Part shown: positions 24,766 through 33,542 of the stretch, piece after piece | Position numbering within the stretch: position 1 is the first letter of the stretch | Layout of the letters: each line of letters opens with the position of its first letter | The notes under the pieces: generated by a model | What the model saw: only the letters and a program-made list of their open reading frames with translations | The model's database searches: none | What the model was told of the DNA's origin: nothing | Assembly (NCBI GenBank): GCA_028277845.1 | Contig: JANQFL010000103.1 | Span: forward strand, 17,758 to 81,757 | Origin: Sneathiellales bacterium | GTDB taxonomy: Bacteria > Pseudomonadota > Alphaproteobacteria > JANQFL01 | DNA: 64,000 nt | Direction: 5' to 3' | Translations under genes and position numbers: made by a program

Positions 24766-25629
24766 ATGACGCCTGCCATACACGTGCAAGATCTCAACAA
24801 GACCTTCGGCAAGAAGAAACGGGCGTTGCGTGACGTCAGCCTGAATGTGGCCGAGGGGGAAATGGTCGCACTGATCGGCGCCTCCGGTTCCGGCAAGTCC
24901 ACGCTCATTCGCCATGTCGCCGGCCTGGTCGAGTCGGACAAGACCGGCAGCCAGGTCGCGGTGTTCGGACAAACCATGCAATCCCAGGGCCGGCTGGCCG
25001 GCAATGTATCGGTTTTGCGCCGCGATATCGGTGTCATCTTTCAGCAGTTCAATCTGGTCGGGCGGCTCTCCGTCCTGACCAACGTCCTGGTCGGCCTGCT
25101 CGGATCGATCCCCGGCTGGCGCGGCGCCATGGCCCTGTTCACCCGGGACGAGAAGCAAACCGCCATGCAGGCCCTGCGCCGCGTCGGCATCGACGATACG
25201 GCGCTGCAGCGGGCCAATACCCTGTCGGGCGGCCAGCAGCAGCGGGCCGCCATCGCCCGGGCCCTGGTGCAGGGCGCACGGATCATCCTGGCCGACGAGC
25301 CGATCGCCTCGCTCGACCCGGCCTCGGCCAAGCGGGTGATGGAAACCCTGTCGTCGGTCAATGCCGGCGACGGCATCACGGTGCTGGTGTCGCTGCATCA
25401 GGTCGAATACGCACGCCGCTTCTGCCCGCGCACGGTGGCCATGCGGGACGGCGAGATCGTCTACGACGGTCCCAGCGCCGCGCTGACCAACGACTTCCTG
25501 CGCGAGATCTACGGCGAGGCCAGCGAGGAGTTGGTCCTGCCCGATGCCAGCGATGGCGAAATCATCGTCGCGCCGATTCCGCGGCCGCACGAGTTCCCGG
25601 CCGCCGCCGAAGCCGTCGCGACGGCCTAG
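24766..25629 (+). CDS. phnC: Phosphonate ABC transporter ATP-binding protein (second copy)
   Basis: 287 residues. Walker [10 protein letters not shown], the PhnC-type [24 protein letters not shown], signature [13 protein letters not shown], Walker [14 protein letters not shown], and switch His in [11 protein letters not shown]. The start at 24766 is chosen for the strong GGAAAGGAGG ahead of it. The order phnC-phnD-phnE is the canonical transporter order of the E. coli phn operon, and this set is controlled by the PHO-box array, so it is probably the main phosphonate importer. A ~45-residue acidic C-terminal tail follows the ABC core. Confidence 0.92.
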   Translation: MTPAIHVQDLNKTFGKKKRALRDVSLNVAEGEMVALIGASGSGKSTLIRHVAGLVESDKTGSQVAVFGQTMQSQGRLAGNVSVLRRDIGVIFQQFNLVGRLSVLTNVLVGLLGSIPGWRGAMALFTRDEKQTAMQALRRVGIDDTALQRANTLSGGQQQRAAIARALVQGARIILADEPIASLDPASAKRVMETLSSVNAGDGITVLVSLHQVEYARRFCPRTVAMRDGEIVYDGPSAALTNDFLREIYGEASEELVLPDASDGEIIVAPIPRPHEFPAAAEAVATA

Positions 25630-25680
25630 GTGTTGTTCCTGTCCATCCGCCCGTTCCACTCAGCAAGCTTGGAGACTTCC

Positions 25681-26736
25681 ATGAAACTCGTAAGAACCCT
25701 TGCCGTCGCCGCCTTGGTGTCGGCGGTGTCCTTCTCCGCTTCGGCGAAGAAGATCCACGTCAACAAGAACAGCGACGGCAAAGTTTTGATCAACGTCGGC
25801 CTACTGGCGACGGAATCCCAGGAAAACCTGATGAAGCGCTGGGGCCCGATCATCGACCTGATGGCGAAGAAGACCGGCTACGACGTGAAACCGTTCTTCG
25901 CGTCCGACTATGCCGGCGTCATCGAGGGCATGCGCTTCAACAAGGTCGATCTGGTGCTGTACGGCAACAAGTCGGCCATGGAAGCGGTCAAACGGGCCGA
26001 TGCGGAAATCTTCGCCCAGGTCGTCGAGATCGGCGGCGGTCTCGGATATTACTCCGTGCTGCATACCCTGAAGTCGAACGACAAGATCAACTCGCTCGAC
26101 GACGTCTTGAAGTGCGACAAGTCGATCAACTTCGGCATCGGCGACCCCAACTCCACGTCGGGATTCCTCGTGCCGACCACGTTCATTTTCGCCAAGCACG
26201 GCGTCAACCCGCAGAAGTGCTTCAAGACCGTGCGCAACGCCAGCCATGAAACCAACCTGCTGTCGGTCGCCAACGGCCAGGTCACCGTGGCCACGGCCAA
26301 CAACAAGGCCATGCACATCCGGCTGCAGCGCAATCACCCGGAGAAATACAACAAGCTCAAGGAAATCTGGCGCTCGCCGCTGATCCCGTCCGATCCGCTG
26401 GCCTATCGCGGCAATCTGCCTGCGGACGTCAAGGCCAAGATCTTCCACTTCTTTATCGGTCTCGGCCGCTTCGGCACGCCCGATGAGATCCGCAAGGAGC
26501 GGGCGATCATGAACTACGCCACCTTCGCCGGGTTCAAGCCGTCGTCCAACGCCCAGCTCTTCCCGATCCGCGAGATGGCCTTGAACAAGGACATCATGAA
26601 GGTCCAGGCGGACAAGAAGCTGTCGGCCGACGAGAAGAAGAAAAAGATCGCCGAGCTGACCAACAAGATCAAGGAGATCCAGGCCCTGGCCAACGAGATC
26701 CCCAACGATCTGGGACAGACCAAGCTCATCAACTGA
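25681..26736 (+). CDS. phnD: Phosphonate ABC transporter substrate-binding protein (second copy)
   Basis: 351 residues. Signal peptide (LVRTLAVAALVSAVSFSASA), then INVGLLATESQENLMKRWGPI and DLVLYGNKSAMEAV, close to E. coli PhnD, and IGDPNSTSGFLVPT, the Ser/Thr-rich phosphonate site. Residues from about 315 form a Lys/Glu-rich coiled-coil tail (ADKKLSADEKKKKIAEL), longer than usual. A GGAG site precedes the ATG at 25681. A perfect hairpin lies between this gene and phnE2, which may raise the binding protein over the permease. Confidence 0.92.
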   Translation: MKLVRTLAVAALVSAVSFSASAKKIHVNKNSDGKVLINVGLLATESQENLMKRWGPIIDLMAKKTGYDVKPFFASDYAGVIEGMRFNKVDLVLYGNKSAMEAVKRADAEIFAQVVEIGGGLGYYSVLHTLKSNDKINSLDDVLKCDKSINFGIGDPNSTSGFLVPTTFIFAKHGVNPQKCFKTVRNASHETNLLSVANGQVTVATANNKAMHIRLQRNHPEKYNKLKEIWRSPLIPSDPLAYRGNLPADVKAKIFHFFIGLGRFGTPDEIRKERAIMNYATFAGFKPSSNAQLFPIREMALNKDIMKVQADKKLSADEKKKKIAELTNKIKEIQALANEIPNDLGQTKLIN

Positions 26737-26750
26737 TGACGCGCCGGTAC

Positions 26751-26778
26751 GGGCGGTGGCCGCATGCGGCCACCGCCC
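26751..26778 (+). repeat. Perfect GC-rich hairpin between phnD2 and phnE2
   Basis: A 28-nt perfect palindrome (14-bp arms, left arm GGGCGGTGGCCGCA) sits 14 bp after the phnD2 stop and 44 bp before phnE2; a short CCCCTTTTG run follows. The T run is brief, so it may act as a leaky terminator or as an mRNA 3' stabiliser. Binding-protein genes of ABC operons often carry such hairpins. Confidence 0.6.
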
Positions 26779-26822
26779 GCCCCTTTTGAACCCTCGCCCA
26801 TCCCTACACGATTGGTCCCGCC

Positions 26823-27638
26823 ATGCCGGACGCCGCCGCGGTCAAGCCCGCCGAAGACATCGCCATTCCGAAAGAGGACTTGAGCCGCAGGCTCTACCGC
26901 TGGGCCATGTGGGGCGCCATCGGTATTATCCTCGCCTGGGGCTACGGCCCGTCCGAGGTGCACAAGTTCACCAGCCTGTTCACCGACGCGGCCAACATGG
27001 CCGAATACGCGTCCGACTTTCTCGAACCGGATTTCCATGCCTGGGAGATCTATGTCGAACAGATGGTGCTGACCATCCAGATGGCCTTCTGGGGCACGTT
27101 CCTGGCCGTGGTGTTCGCCATCCCCTTCTCCTTGCTGTCGTCCAACAACATCGTGCCGTTCTGGATCGTGCAGCCGATCCGCCGCCTGATGGACGCCGCC
27201 CGGGCGATCAACGAAATCGTCTTCGCCGTGCTGTTCATCGTCGCCGTGGGGCTCGGCCCGTTCGCCGGGGTGATGGCCCTGTTCGTGCACAATGTGGGCG
27301 TCATCGCCAAGCTGTTTTCCGAGATCGTCGAAACCATCGACCACCGGCCGGTCGAAGGCATCCGGGCGACCGGCGCCACGCGGCTGGAGGAAATCGTCTT
27401 CGGCGTGCTGCCCCAGGTGCTGCCCAACTGGATTTCGCTCTCGCTCTACCGGCTCGAGACCAATGTGCGCTCGGCGACGGTGCTCGGCATCGTCGGCGCC
27501 GGCGGCATCGGCTTCGTGCTGCACGAATCGATCCGCGCCTTCGAATACGGCAAGGCGTCGGCGATCATCATTGTCATCATCGTCGCCGTATCGCTGGTCG
27601 ACATCATCTCCCAGCAACTGCGCAAGCTGGTGGTGTAA
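26823..27638 (+). CDS. phnE: Phosphonate ABC transporter permease (second copy)
   Basis: 271 residues with about six membrane helices, the first at residues 26-42 (WAMWGAIGIILAWGYG). The EAA-loop equivalent is EGIRATGATRLEEIVFGVLPQVLP, and SATVLGIVGAGGIGFVLHESI is the PhnE C-terminal signature. It is the third gene of the phnC-D-E set and convergent with the DUF1045 gene with only 4 bp between stops, so no terminator separates the two opposing transcripts. Confidence 0.92.
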   Translation: MPDAAAVKPAEDIAIPKEDLSRRLYRWAMWGAIGIILAWGYGPSEVHKFTSLFTDAANMAEYASDFLEPDFHAWEIYVEQMVLTIQMAFWGTFLAVVFAIPFSLLSSNNIVPFWIVQPIRRLMDAARAINEIVFAVLFIVAVGLGPFAGVMALFVHNVGVIAKLFSEIVETIDHRPVEGIRATGATRLEEIVFGVLPQVLPNWISLSLYRLETNVRSATVLGIVGAGGIGFVLHESIRAFEYGKASAIIIVIIVAVSLVDIISQQLRKLVV

Positions 27639-27642
27639 GGCG

Positions 27643-28335
27643 CTACCCGAAGGGAAAGCGCGCCCAGGTTTCGAACGGCGCGCCGGCGGAGGGTTGCCGG
27701 AACACGGTCAGCGCGTCGCATAGGATCGGCGAACGCAAGGCAACGGCGAAGTGATCGGCCAGAACCGGAAGGACCCGGTCCCGCGCGTCGTCGTCGAGCT
27801 TACCGGTCAACGTCATGTGAAAGCGGAACTCGTCCAGTACGTACGGATAGCCCCATGCGTCCAGCAGTTGGCGCCGGCGGTCCGACAGGCGCTCGGGCCT
27901 GCGCCGGGCTCGTTCGCCGGCGGTCAGCGGCGCACGCAGGAACTCGAAATGCCTGACACAGTGGCCGGCCAACCGGTGGAGTTCGGGACATTCGTCCTGA
28001 AGCAGAAGCGCGACGAATCCGGCGATTCGGCCGACGGCCAGTTGCGGCAAGGAAAACGCCTGGACCGCCGCGGCGAGGTCTTGCGCCGCGTTTTTCACAT
28101 CCTCCGGACGGGCGTCTTCGGCCAGGCGGAACGGCGGCTTCAGCGTGGCATGAAAGCCATAGGTGCGCGGCGCGGCCGTCAGGTCGTGTAGTTGGTTGGG
28201 CGACAGGCCGGGAACCGCCGGGCGGGGCGGAACCGCGCCGCCCGGCCGCGGATTGCGGCCGAGCCAGGCGGCGGCCGCCTGTTCCAGCGTGCTGCCGGGC
28301 GGCGGCGCGAAATAGACGGCAAAACGTTCCGTCAC
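27643..28335 (-). CDS. DUF1045 protein, 2H-phosphoesterase-like, of phosphonate operons
   Basis: 230 residues of the DUF1045 / phosphonate-operon protein family. Two His-x-Thr motifs, YGFHATLKPPF (about residues 69-79) and FRFHMTLTGKL (about 182-192), are the hallmark of 2H phosphoesterases, which open cyclic phosphate esters. It is the last gene of the phnG-to-DUF1045 minus operon, 3 bp after the HD-domain gene. The window has no phnP, whose product opens 5-phosphoribosyl 1,2-cyclic phosphate after C-P cleavage. A 2H enzyme in this place could do that step (inference). Cytoplasmic; no signal peptide. Confidence 0.85.
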   Translation of the reverse strand: MTERFAVYFAPPPGSTLEQAAAAWLGRNPRPGGAVPPRPAVPGLSPNQLHDLTAAPRTYGFHATLKPPFRLAEDARPEDVKNAAQDLAAAVQAFSLPQLAVGRIAGFVALLLQDECPELHRLAGHCVRHFEFLRAPLTAGERARRRPERLSDRRRQLLDAWGYPYVLDEFRFHMTLTGKLDDDARDRVLPVLADHFAVALRSPILCDALTVFRQPSAGAPFETWARFPFG

Positions 28336-28338
28336 CGG

Positions 28339-28896
28339 CTAGGCGGCTCGGCCGTTCCTGAGCGCAAGTTGCGCGAAGCCGAGATAATAGTCCAGATCTT
28401 CCGTCTCTGCGGCCGGATCCTTCGCCAGGTCGTCCCAACGGCGCAAGCGAATGGCCTCGCGGGCATGGGGCCGTTCGAGAAACGCTGCCGATTCCGGGCC
28501 GTCGAACGCGCCACCCTGCAGTTCGAGGCTGCGGACCGACCCGGGAGACAAGCCGTCGAAATAGCCGCCGTCGACGGCACAGAGATAGCGCTTGGCCGCG
28601 ACATGAAGCTGAATCGGACCGGTGACGTCGGGCCCGAACCATTTGCCCAGATAGCCGCAGCCGATGTCCTCGTGCCGGCGGTCGATGCCGGCCTCGGCGG
28701 CCCCCTCGAAATGGGTGTCGACCAGATGGCCGATATCGTGCAGCAGCGCCGCGGTGATCAGATCCGCCGACGAACCGGCCGCCTCCGCATGGGCGGCGCA
28801 CTGCAGGGCATGCTGCAATTGCGTCACCCGCTGTTCGCCATAGCGCTCGACGCCGGCGGTTTGCAGGATATGCGCGATTTCCTCGATCGGTGTCAT
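28339..28896 (-). CDS. PhnZ-like HD-domain protein of phosphonate operons
   Basis: 185 residues of the HD-domain family associated with phosphonate degradation, which includes PhnZ, a mixed-valent di-iron oxygenase that splits hydroxylated 2-aminoethylphosphonate. Seen: RYGE at residues 18-21, resembling the Tyr/Glu substrate pair of PhnZ, H29, the HD pair at 53-54 (LLHDIGHL), a later RHED, and LHVAAKRYL near residue 98, all iron-ligand positions in the family. The usual partner PhnY, an Fe/2-oxoglutarate hydroxylase, is not in the window. The start at 28896 follows GGGAGAG. It lies between phnM2 and DUF1045 in the operon. Confidence 0.83.
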   Translation of the reverse strand: MTPIEEIAHILQTAGVERYGEQRVTQLQHALQCAAHAEAAGSSADLITAALLHDIGHLVDTHFEGAAEAGIDRRHEDIGCGYLGKWFGPDVTGPIQLHVAAKRYLCAVDGGYFDGLSPGSVRSLELQGGAFDGPESAAFLERPHAREAIRLRRWDDLAKDPAAETEDLDYYLGFAQLALRNGRAA

Positions 28897-28912
28897 GTCT
28901 CTCTCCCGCTTG

Positions 28913-30055
28913 TCATGCAATACGAACGCCTTCGCGCCAGACGCCGCGGATGAGCGGATGATGGGGCGTGTGGCGCACGCGAACGAAATCGGCGCGCTTG
29001 CCGATGGCGATCTCCCCCCGGTCGTGCAGACCGGCCGACTCCGCCGCCGTCTTGGTCACCGTGCGGATGGCCCGCGGCAGGTCATAACCCTCGACGTCGT
29101 CATAGAGCAGAAAGGCCGCGTGCAGCAGGCTGTTGGGGACATAATCGCTGGAGAAAATGTCCAGCAGGTCGTCCTCGGCCAGGGTCTGCGCAGACACGTT
29201 ACCCGAATGGGAACCGCCGCGCACCAGATTGGGCGCGCCCATCATGACGCAAAGGCCGTTGCCGTGGGAGGCCCGGGCCGCCTCGACCGTCGTCGGAAAT
29301 TCGGCGATCGACATGCCGTCGGCGACCGCTTCGTCCACATGAGCCGTCGTGGCGTCGTCGTGGCTGGCCAGACTGAGACCCAATGCCTTGGCCCGGTCGA
29401 CCACATGGCGCCGGTTCGGCGCGCTATGACGGCGCTGGTCTTCCTTGCGCAAGGCGACGAAGGTATCCATCTCGGCGTCGCTCATGCCGAACTTGCCCTG
29501 ATAGTAGATGCGGTATTTTTCCTCGGCCACGAACTGCCGTTGACCGGGCGTGTGATCCATGACCGAAACGAGCCGCACCAACGGGCTGTCCATGATGGGG
29601 TCGAGCAATTCCTGCAAATCGGGGTACGACACCTCGCAGCGCAGGTGGATCAAGTGATCGGCCCGCAACAGGTCGTCGCGCACGCCGGTTTCGATGGCGC
29701 AGACCATTTCGCGCAGCCGCTTGATCCGGGCGCTGGTCTCGGACAAGGCGCCGACGGCAATGGCGTCGAACACCGTGGTGATTCCGGAGACGGCGACCTG
29801 GCTGTCGTGGGCGATCAGCGCCGCCGTGGCCGGCCATTCGGTCTGCGGCCGGGGCGTCATATGACCTTCCAGATTGTCGGTGTGCAGTTCGACCAGCCCG
29901 GGGATCAACAGATCACCTTCCAGGTCGCGGGCCTCCGGCAGGGATGAAGGCCCGCTGTCGATGTCGCTGATCAGGCCGTCCTCGATGACCACCGTGCCGG
30001 GCACGACGTCGTTTTCGAGCACCAGCCGGGCATTGGTCAGCACATGGTCTTTCAT
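28913..30055 (-). CDS. phnM: Alpha-D-ribose 1-methylphosphonate 5-triphosphate diphosphatase (second copy)
   Basis: 380 residues, matching the E. coli PhnM length. Seen: LIPGLVELHTDNLEGHMTPRP with the HxD-x-x-E-x-H metal site, LASHDDATTAHVDEAVADG, MGAPNLVRGGSHSGNVS, and the metal Asp in DIFSSDYVPNS. Same reaction as the first copy. Its start overlaps the phnL stop by 4 bp, the arrangement of the canonical phnL-phnM pair, so this copy is the one bound into the core operon. The start at 30055 (MKDHVLTNARL) is chosen over a long unlike extension. Confidence 0.93.
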   Translation of the reverse strand: MKDHVLTNARLVLENDVVPGTVVIEDGLISDIDSGPSSLPEARDLEGDLLIPGLVELHTDNLEGHMTPRPQTEWPATAALIAHDSQVAVSGITTVFDAIAVGALSETSARIKRLREMVCAIETGVRDDLLRADHLIHLRCEVSYPDLQELLDPIMDSPLVRLVSVMDHTPGQRQFVAEEKYRIYYQGKFGMSDAEMDTFVALRKEDQRRHSAPNRRHVVDRAKALGLSLASHDDATTAHVDEAVADGMSIAEFPTTVEAARASHGNGLCVMMGAPNLVRGGSHSGNVSAQTLAEDDLLDIFSSDYVPNSLLHAAFLLYDDVEGYDLPRAIRTVTKTAAESAGLHDRGEIAIGKRADFVRVRHTPHHPLIRGVWREGVRIA

Positions 30056-30753
30056 GCCGCCCGCTGCCCCAGTTCGGCCGTGTCCAGAACGCGGGTCGCC
30101 ACGGTTTCGCGTGCCTCCCGGTCGTGGAAAATGCCGATGACGGCGCTGCCCCGCTCGCGCGCTTCCAGGATCAGCGACAGAACGATCCGCTTGTTGGCGG
30201 CATCCAGACTGGCCGTCGGTTCGTCGAGCAGCAGGATGGGATAGGGGTGCACGAAACCCCGGGCGATGTTGACCCGCTGCTGCTCGCCGCCCGAAAAGGT
30301 GACCGGCGACAACGACCACAGCCGTTCCGGCACATTCAGGCGGGTGAGCATGTTACCTGCCTCGACCAGGGCCTGGTCGGCGTCCATGCCGACGGCGCGC
30401 AACGGCTCGGCGACGACGTCGATGGTCGGGACGCGGGGCACGACACGGAGGAACTGGGAGACATAGCCCATGGTGCGTCGCCGCACATCGAGAACACGGT
30501 GCGGATGGGCTGATGCCATGTCGACCCAAGCGCCGTCATGATGCACCAGGATGCGTCCTTGCGGACAGGTATAGTTGGCGTGGATCATGCGGATCAGCGT
30601 GCTCTTGCCGATGCCGGACGGCCCGGCCAGCGCGACGCATTCGCCGGCCTCGACGGTCAGGTCCAGGCTTTCGAACACCGGCAGTTCGACGCCGCCCTGA
30701 ACATGCAGGGTGAAACTCTTGCCCACGTTTTCCAGCTTCAGCATGGTCGTCAT
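30052..30753 (-). CDS. phnL: C-P lyase system ABC-type protein PhnL
   Basis: 233 residues. Walker A GPSGIGKSTL, the PhnL-like MGYVSQFLRVVPRVPTIDVVAEPL, signature FSGGEQQRVNIARGF, and Walker B ILLLDEPTASLDA. PhnL is an ABC-type ATPase that binds the C-P lyase core complex with PhnK rather than a transporter. GAGGACGCC lies before the ATG at 30753. It is 7 bp after phnK and coupled to phnM2. Confidence 0.94.
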   Translation of the reverse strand: MTTMLKLENVGKSFTLHVQGGVELPVFESLDLTVEAGECVALAGPSGIGKSTLIRMIHANYTCPQGRILVHHDGAWVDMASAHPHRVLDVRRRTMGYVSQFLRVVPRVPTIDVVAEPLRAVGMDADQALVEAGNMLTRLNVPERLWSLSPVTFSGGEQQRVNIARGFVHPYPILLLDEPTASLDAANKRIVLSLILEARERGSAVIGIFHDREARETVATRVLDTAELGQRAA

Positions 30754-30760
30754 GGCGTCC

Positions 30761-31543
30761 TCACGTCTGCAGGATTGAGGAAACGAGGAGTTGCGAATAA
30801 GGATGCTGGGGATCGTCCAGCACCTGATCGGTCAGGCCGTTCTCGACCACATAACCGTCTTTCATAACCATCAGCCGGTGGGCCAGTAGCCGGACCACCG
30901 CCAGATCGTGGGTGACAATGACCGCCGATAGTCCGAGGTCGGTCACCAGGCCTCGGATCAGGTCGAGCAAACGGGCCTGGACCGAGACATCCAACCCGCC
31001 GGTCGGCTCGTCCATAAAGACGAGGCGCGGGCCGGTGACCAGGTTGCGGGCGATCTGCAGGCGCTGCTGCATGCCGCCGGAAAAGGTCACGGGCAGGTCG
31101 TCGATGCGGCCGTGTTCCACCTCGACCCGCTCCAGCCACTCCACGGCCTGGCCGCGGATATTGCCGTAATGGCGCCGGCCGATGGCCATCAGCCGTTCGC
31201 CCACATTGGCCCCGGCCGAGACGTTCATGCGCAGGCCGTCGCGCGGGTTCTGATGCACGAAGGCCCAGTCCGTGCGCATCAGCAACCGGCGCTCCGGCTC
31301 GCCCATACGGTGAATGTCGACTTCGCCGCCCGATCGGCCGCGATAGCGGACCGATCCGGTCGAGGGGGTCAAATGGCCCGCCAGCACGTTCAACAGCGTG
31401 GTTTTGCCGGAGCCGGACTCGCCGACCACGCCCATGACCTCGCCGGGATAGAGATCGAACGAGACCCCGGCGCAGCCACGCTGCCGGCCATAGTCGTGCG
31501 ACACGTTATCGACGGACAAGATCGGTTGTTCGCTGCCCAGCAT
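30761..31543 (-). CDS. phnK: C-P lyase system ABC-type protein PhnK
   Basis: 260 residues. Walker A GESGSGKTTL, WAFVHQNPRDGLRMNVSAG, which is characteristic of PhnK, signature FSGGMQQRLQIARN, Walker B LVFMDEPTGGLDV, and switch His in IVTHDLAVVR. It docks on the PhnJ subunit of the C-P lyase complex. Its start shares one base with the phnJ stop (TGATG), so translation is coupled. Upstream in-frame sequence belongs to phnJ. Confidence 0.94.
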   Translation of the reverse strand: MLGSEQPILSVDNVSHDYGRQRGCAGVSFDLYPGEVMGVVGESGSGKTTLLNVLAGHLTPSTGSVRYRGRSGGEVDIHRMGEPERRLLMRTDWAFVHQNPRDGLRMNVSAGANVGERLMAIGRRHYGNIRGQAVEWLERVEVEHGRIDDLPVTFSGGMQQRLQIARNLVTGPRLVFMDEPTGGLDVSVQARLLDLIRGLVTDLGLSAVIVTHDLAVVRLLAHRLMVMKDGYVVENGLTDQVLDDPQHPYSQLLVSSILQT

Positions 31544-32445
31544 CAGTCCGCCGCCTCCCCGTCGAACAGGGCCGGTCCGGCGTGGCCGGCGGCGCGCCGT
31601 TCGCTGCAATGGTCCGTGTCGGAGCAGACGAACATGCGCTTGCCCCGGTCGTCGAGGATGACCTCGTCGAGGAAGGTGTCCTCGGCGCCGCAGAAGGCGC
31701 ACACATCCTGCCACTCCGGCAGCTCGAACGGATAGTCGTCGAAGTCGAGGCTCTTGACCTCGGTATGGGGCGGCACGGCGTAGATGCGTTTTTCCCGCCC
31801 GGCGCCGAACAACTGCAGCGCCGCCATGCGGTCCATCTTGGGATTGTCGAATTTCGGCGTCGGCGACGGGTCCATCACGTAGCGCCCGGCGACCTTGACC
31901 GGATAGGCGTAGGTGGTGGCGATGTGGCCGTGATGGGCGATGTCCTCGTACAGCTTGACGTGCATCAGGCCGTAATCCTCCAGTGCGTGCATGCGCCGGG
32001 TCTCGGTCTCGCGCGGTTCGAGAAAGCGCAGCGGTTCCGGGATCGGCACCTGGAACACCAGGATCTGATCGGCGCGCAGGTCCTTTTCCGGAATGCGGTG
32101 GCGGGTCTGGATCAGCGACGCGTCCGCCGTGCTCTCCGTCGTCTCGACGCCGGTGGTGCGGACGAAGAACTTGCGGATGCTGATGGCGTTGGTGGTGTCG
32201 TCGGAACCCTGGTCGATGACCTTGAGAACGTCGTCGGGGCCGATGATGCTGGCGGTCACCTGAATACCGCCGGTGCCCCAGCCGTACGGCATGGGCATCT
32301 CGCGGCTGGCAAACGGCACCTGGTAGCCCGGAATCGCCACGGCCTTGAGGATGGCGCGGCGGATCATGCGCTTGGTCTGCTCGTCGAGAAACGCGAAGTT
32401 GTAGGCGCTGTCGAACGCCGAACCGGATTCACTCTGCGGCGACAT
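31543..32445 (-). CDS. phnJ: C-P lyase catalytic subunit PhnJ (radical SAM)
   Basis: 300 residues. PhnJ uses a 4Fe-4S cluster and S-adenosylmethionine to break the carbon-phosphorus bond of ribose 1-phosphonate 5-phosphate, releasing the hydrocarbon and a 1,2-cyclic phosphate. Seen: N-terminal YNFAFLDEQTKRMIRR and MPYGWGTGGIQVTAS, and the Cys cluster C-x2-C-x21-C-x5-C (CAFC at about residues 249-252), the same spacing as in E. coli PhnJ. All cluster cysteines are present. It overlaps phnI by 17 bp and heads phnK by one shared base. Confidence 0.95.
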   Translation of the reverse strand: MSPQSESGSAFDSAYNFAFLDEQTKRMIRRAILKAVAIPGYQVPFASREMPMPYGWGTGGIQVTASIIGPDDVLKVIDQGSDDTTNAISIRKFFVRTTGVETTESTADASLIQTRHRIPEKDLRADQILVFQVPIPEPLRFLEPRETETRRMHALEDYGLMHVKLYEDIAHHGHIATTYAYPVKVAGRYVMDPSPTPKFDNPKMDRMAALQLFGAGREKRIYAVPPHTEVKSLDFDDYPFELPEWQDVCAFCGAEDTFLDEVILDDRGKRMFVCSDTDHCSERRAAGHAGPALFDGEAAD

Positions 32446-33541
32446 CGGCAGCCTCCCCTTCGGCCCAGCGGCCCTCCGCGATTTCCCGCCGCATCTTGCG
32501 CACCAGCTCGAGCTCGGACTGGAAGTCCACATAGTGGGGCAATTTGAGATGCTGCACGAAGCCCGAGGCCTCGACGTTGTCGGCGTGGGCCAGCACGAAC
32601 TCCTCGTCCTGGGCCGGCGCCGTCGCCTCCTCGCCCAGTTCGCGGCAGCGCAGGGCGCGGTCGACCAGGGCCATGGCCATGGCCTTGCGCTCGCAGAAAC
32701 CGAAGGTCAGGCCGTAGCCGCGGGTGAACTGCGGCGGCTCGGTCTTCGATCCGGCGAACTGGTTGATCATCTCGCATTCGGTCAGGGTGATTTCGCCGAT
32801 GACCACCGCTTCGCCGATTTCCTCTACGAAGACCTCGACCTCCACCGCGCCCATGCGGATTTCGCCGGCGAACGGATGGGTGCGGCCGTAGCCGCGCTGG
32901 GTCGAATAGCCCAGCGCCAGCAGATAGCCTTCGTCACCCCGGGCCAGGGCCTGCAGCCGCAGGGCACGCTCGGCGGGGAAATCCATCGGATCGCGGGTCA
33001 GGTCGGGCGGCGGTGCGCCGTCATCGCCCGCCGGTTCGGTTTCGATCAGGTTTTCGTTGGCCAGCAGGTCCGAGACACGCGGCATGGTGCCGTCGTCGCC
33101 TTGGGGCGCTTCCGGCGCGTCCGGCACCGCGCCTTCCGCCGCCAGTGCGAAGTCGAGCAGGCGGTGGGTGTAGTCGAACGTGGGTCCCAGCACCTGGCCG
33201 CCGGGTAGATCCTTGTAGGTCGCCGAGATGCGCCGGCGGATGCGCATGGCGCCGGTATCGACCGGGCGTGTCTCGGCCAAACGCGGCAGTGTGGTACGGT
33301 AGGCCCGCAGGAGAAAGATCGCCTCGACCAGGTCGCCGCGCGCCTGCTTGATGGCCAGGGCCGCCAGGTCGCGATCGTACAGCGACCCTTCCGTCATTAC
33401 CCGGTCGACGGCCAGGGTCATCTGTTGCTTGATCTGGTCGATGCCGAGTTCCGGTACCGCCTGGTCGCCGCGCCGGTCCTCCGCCAGCAGGGCGTGGGCG
33501 TTTTCGATGGCCTGCTCTCCGCCCTTGACCGCCACATACAT
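32429..33541 (-). CDS. phnI: C-P lyase core complex subunit PhnI
   Basis: 370 residues. PhnI is the nucleosidase subunit that, with PhnG, H and L, attaches the phosphonate to the ribose of ATP, displacing adenine. Seen: MYVAVKGGEQAIENAHALL at the start, RGYGRTHPFAGEIRMG and the GYGLTFGFCERKAM block, all typical. The ATG at 33541 is used because the family N-terminus begins there; 1 bp separates it from phnH. Length slightly above the E. coli 354. Confidence 0.94.
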   Translation of the reverse strand: MYVAVKGGEQAIENAHALLAEDRRGDQAVPELGIDQIKQQMTLAVDRVMTEGSLYDRDLAALAIKQARGDLVEAIFLLRAYRTTLPRLAETRPVDTGAMRIRRRISATYKDLPGGQVLGPTFDYTHRLLDFALAAEGAVPDAPEAPQGDDGTMPRVSDLLANENLIETEPAGDDGAPPPDLTRDPMDFPAERALRLQALARGDEGYLLALGYSTQRGYGRTHPFAGEIRMGAVEVEVFVEEIGEAVVIGEITLTECEMINQFAGSKTEPPQFTRGYGLTFGFCERKAMAMALVDRALRCRELGEEATAPAQDEEFVLAHADNVEASGFVQHLKLPHYVDFQSELELVRKMRREIAEGRWAEGEAADVAAE

Positions 33542-33542
33542 G

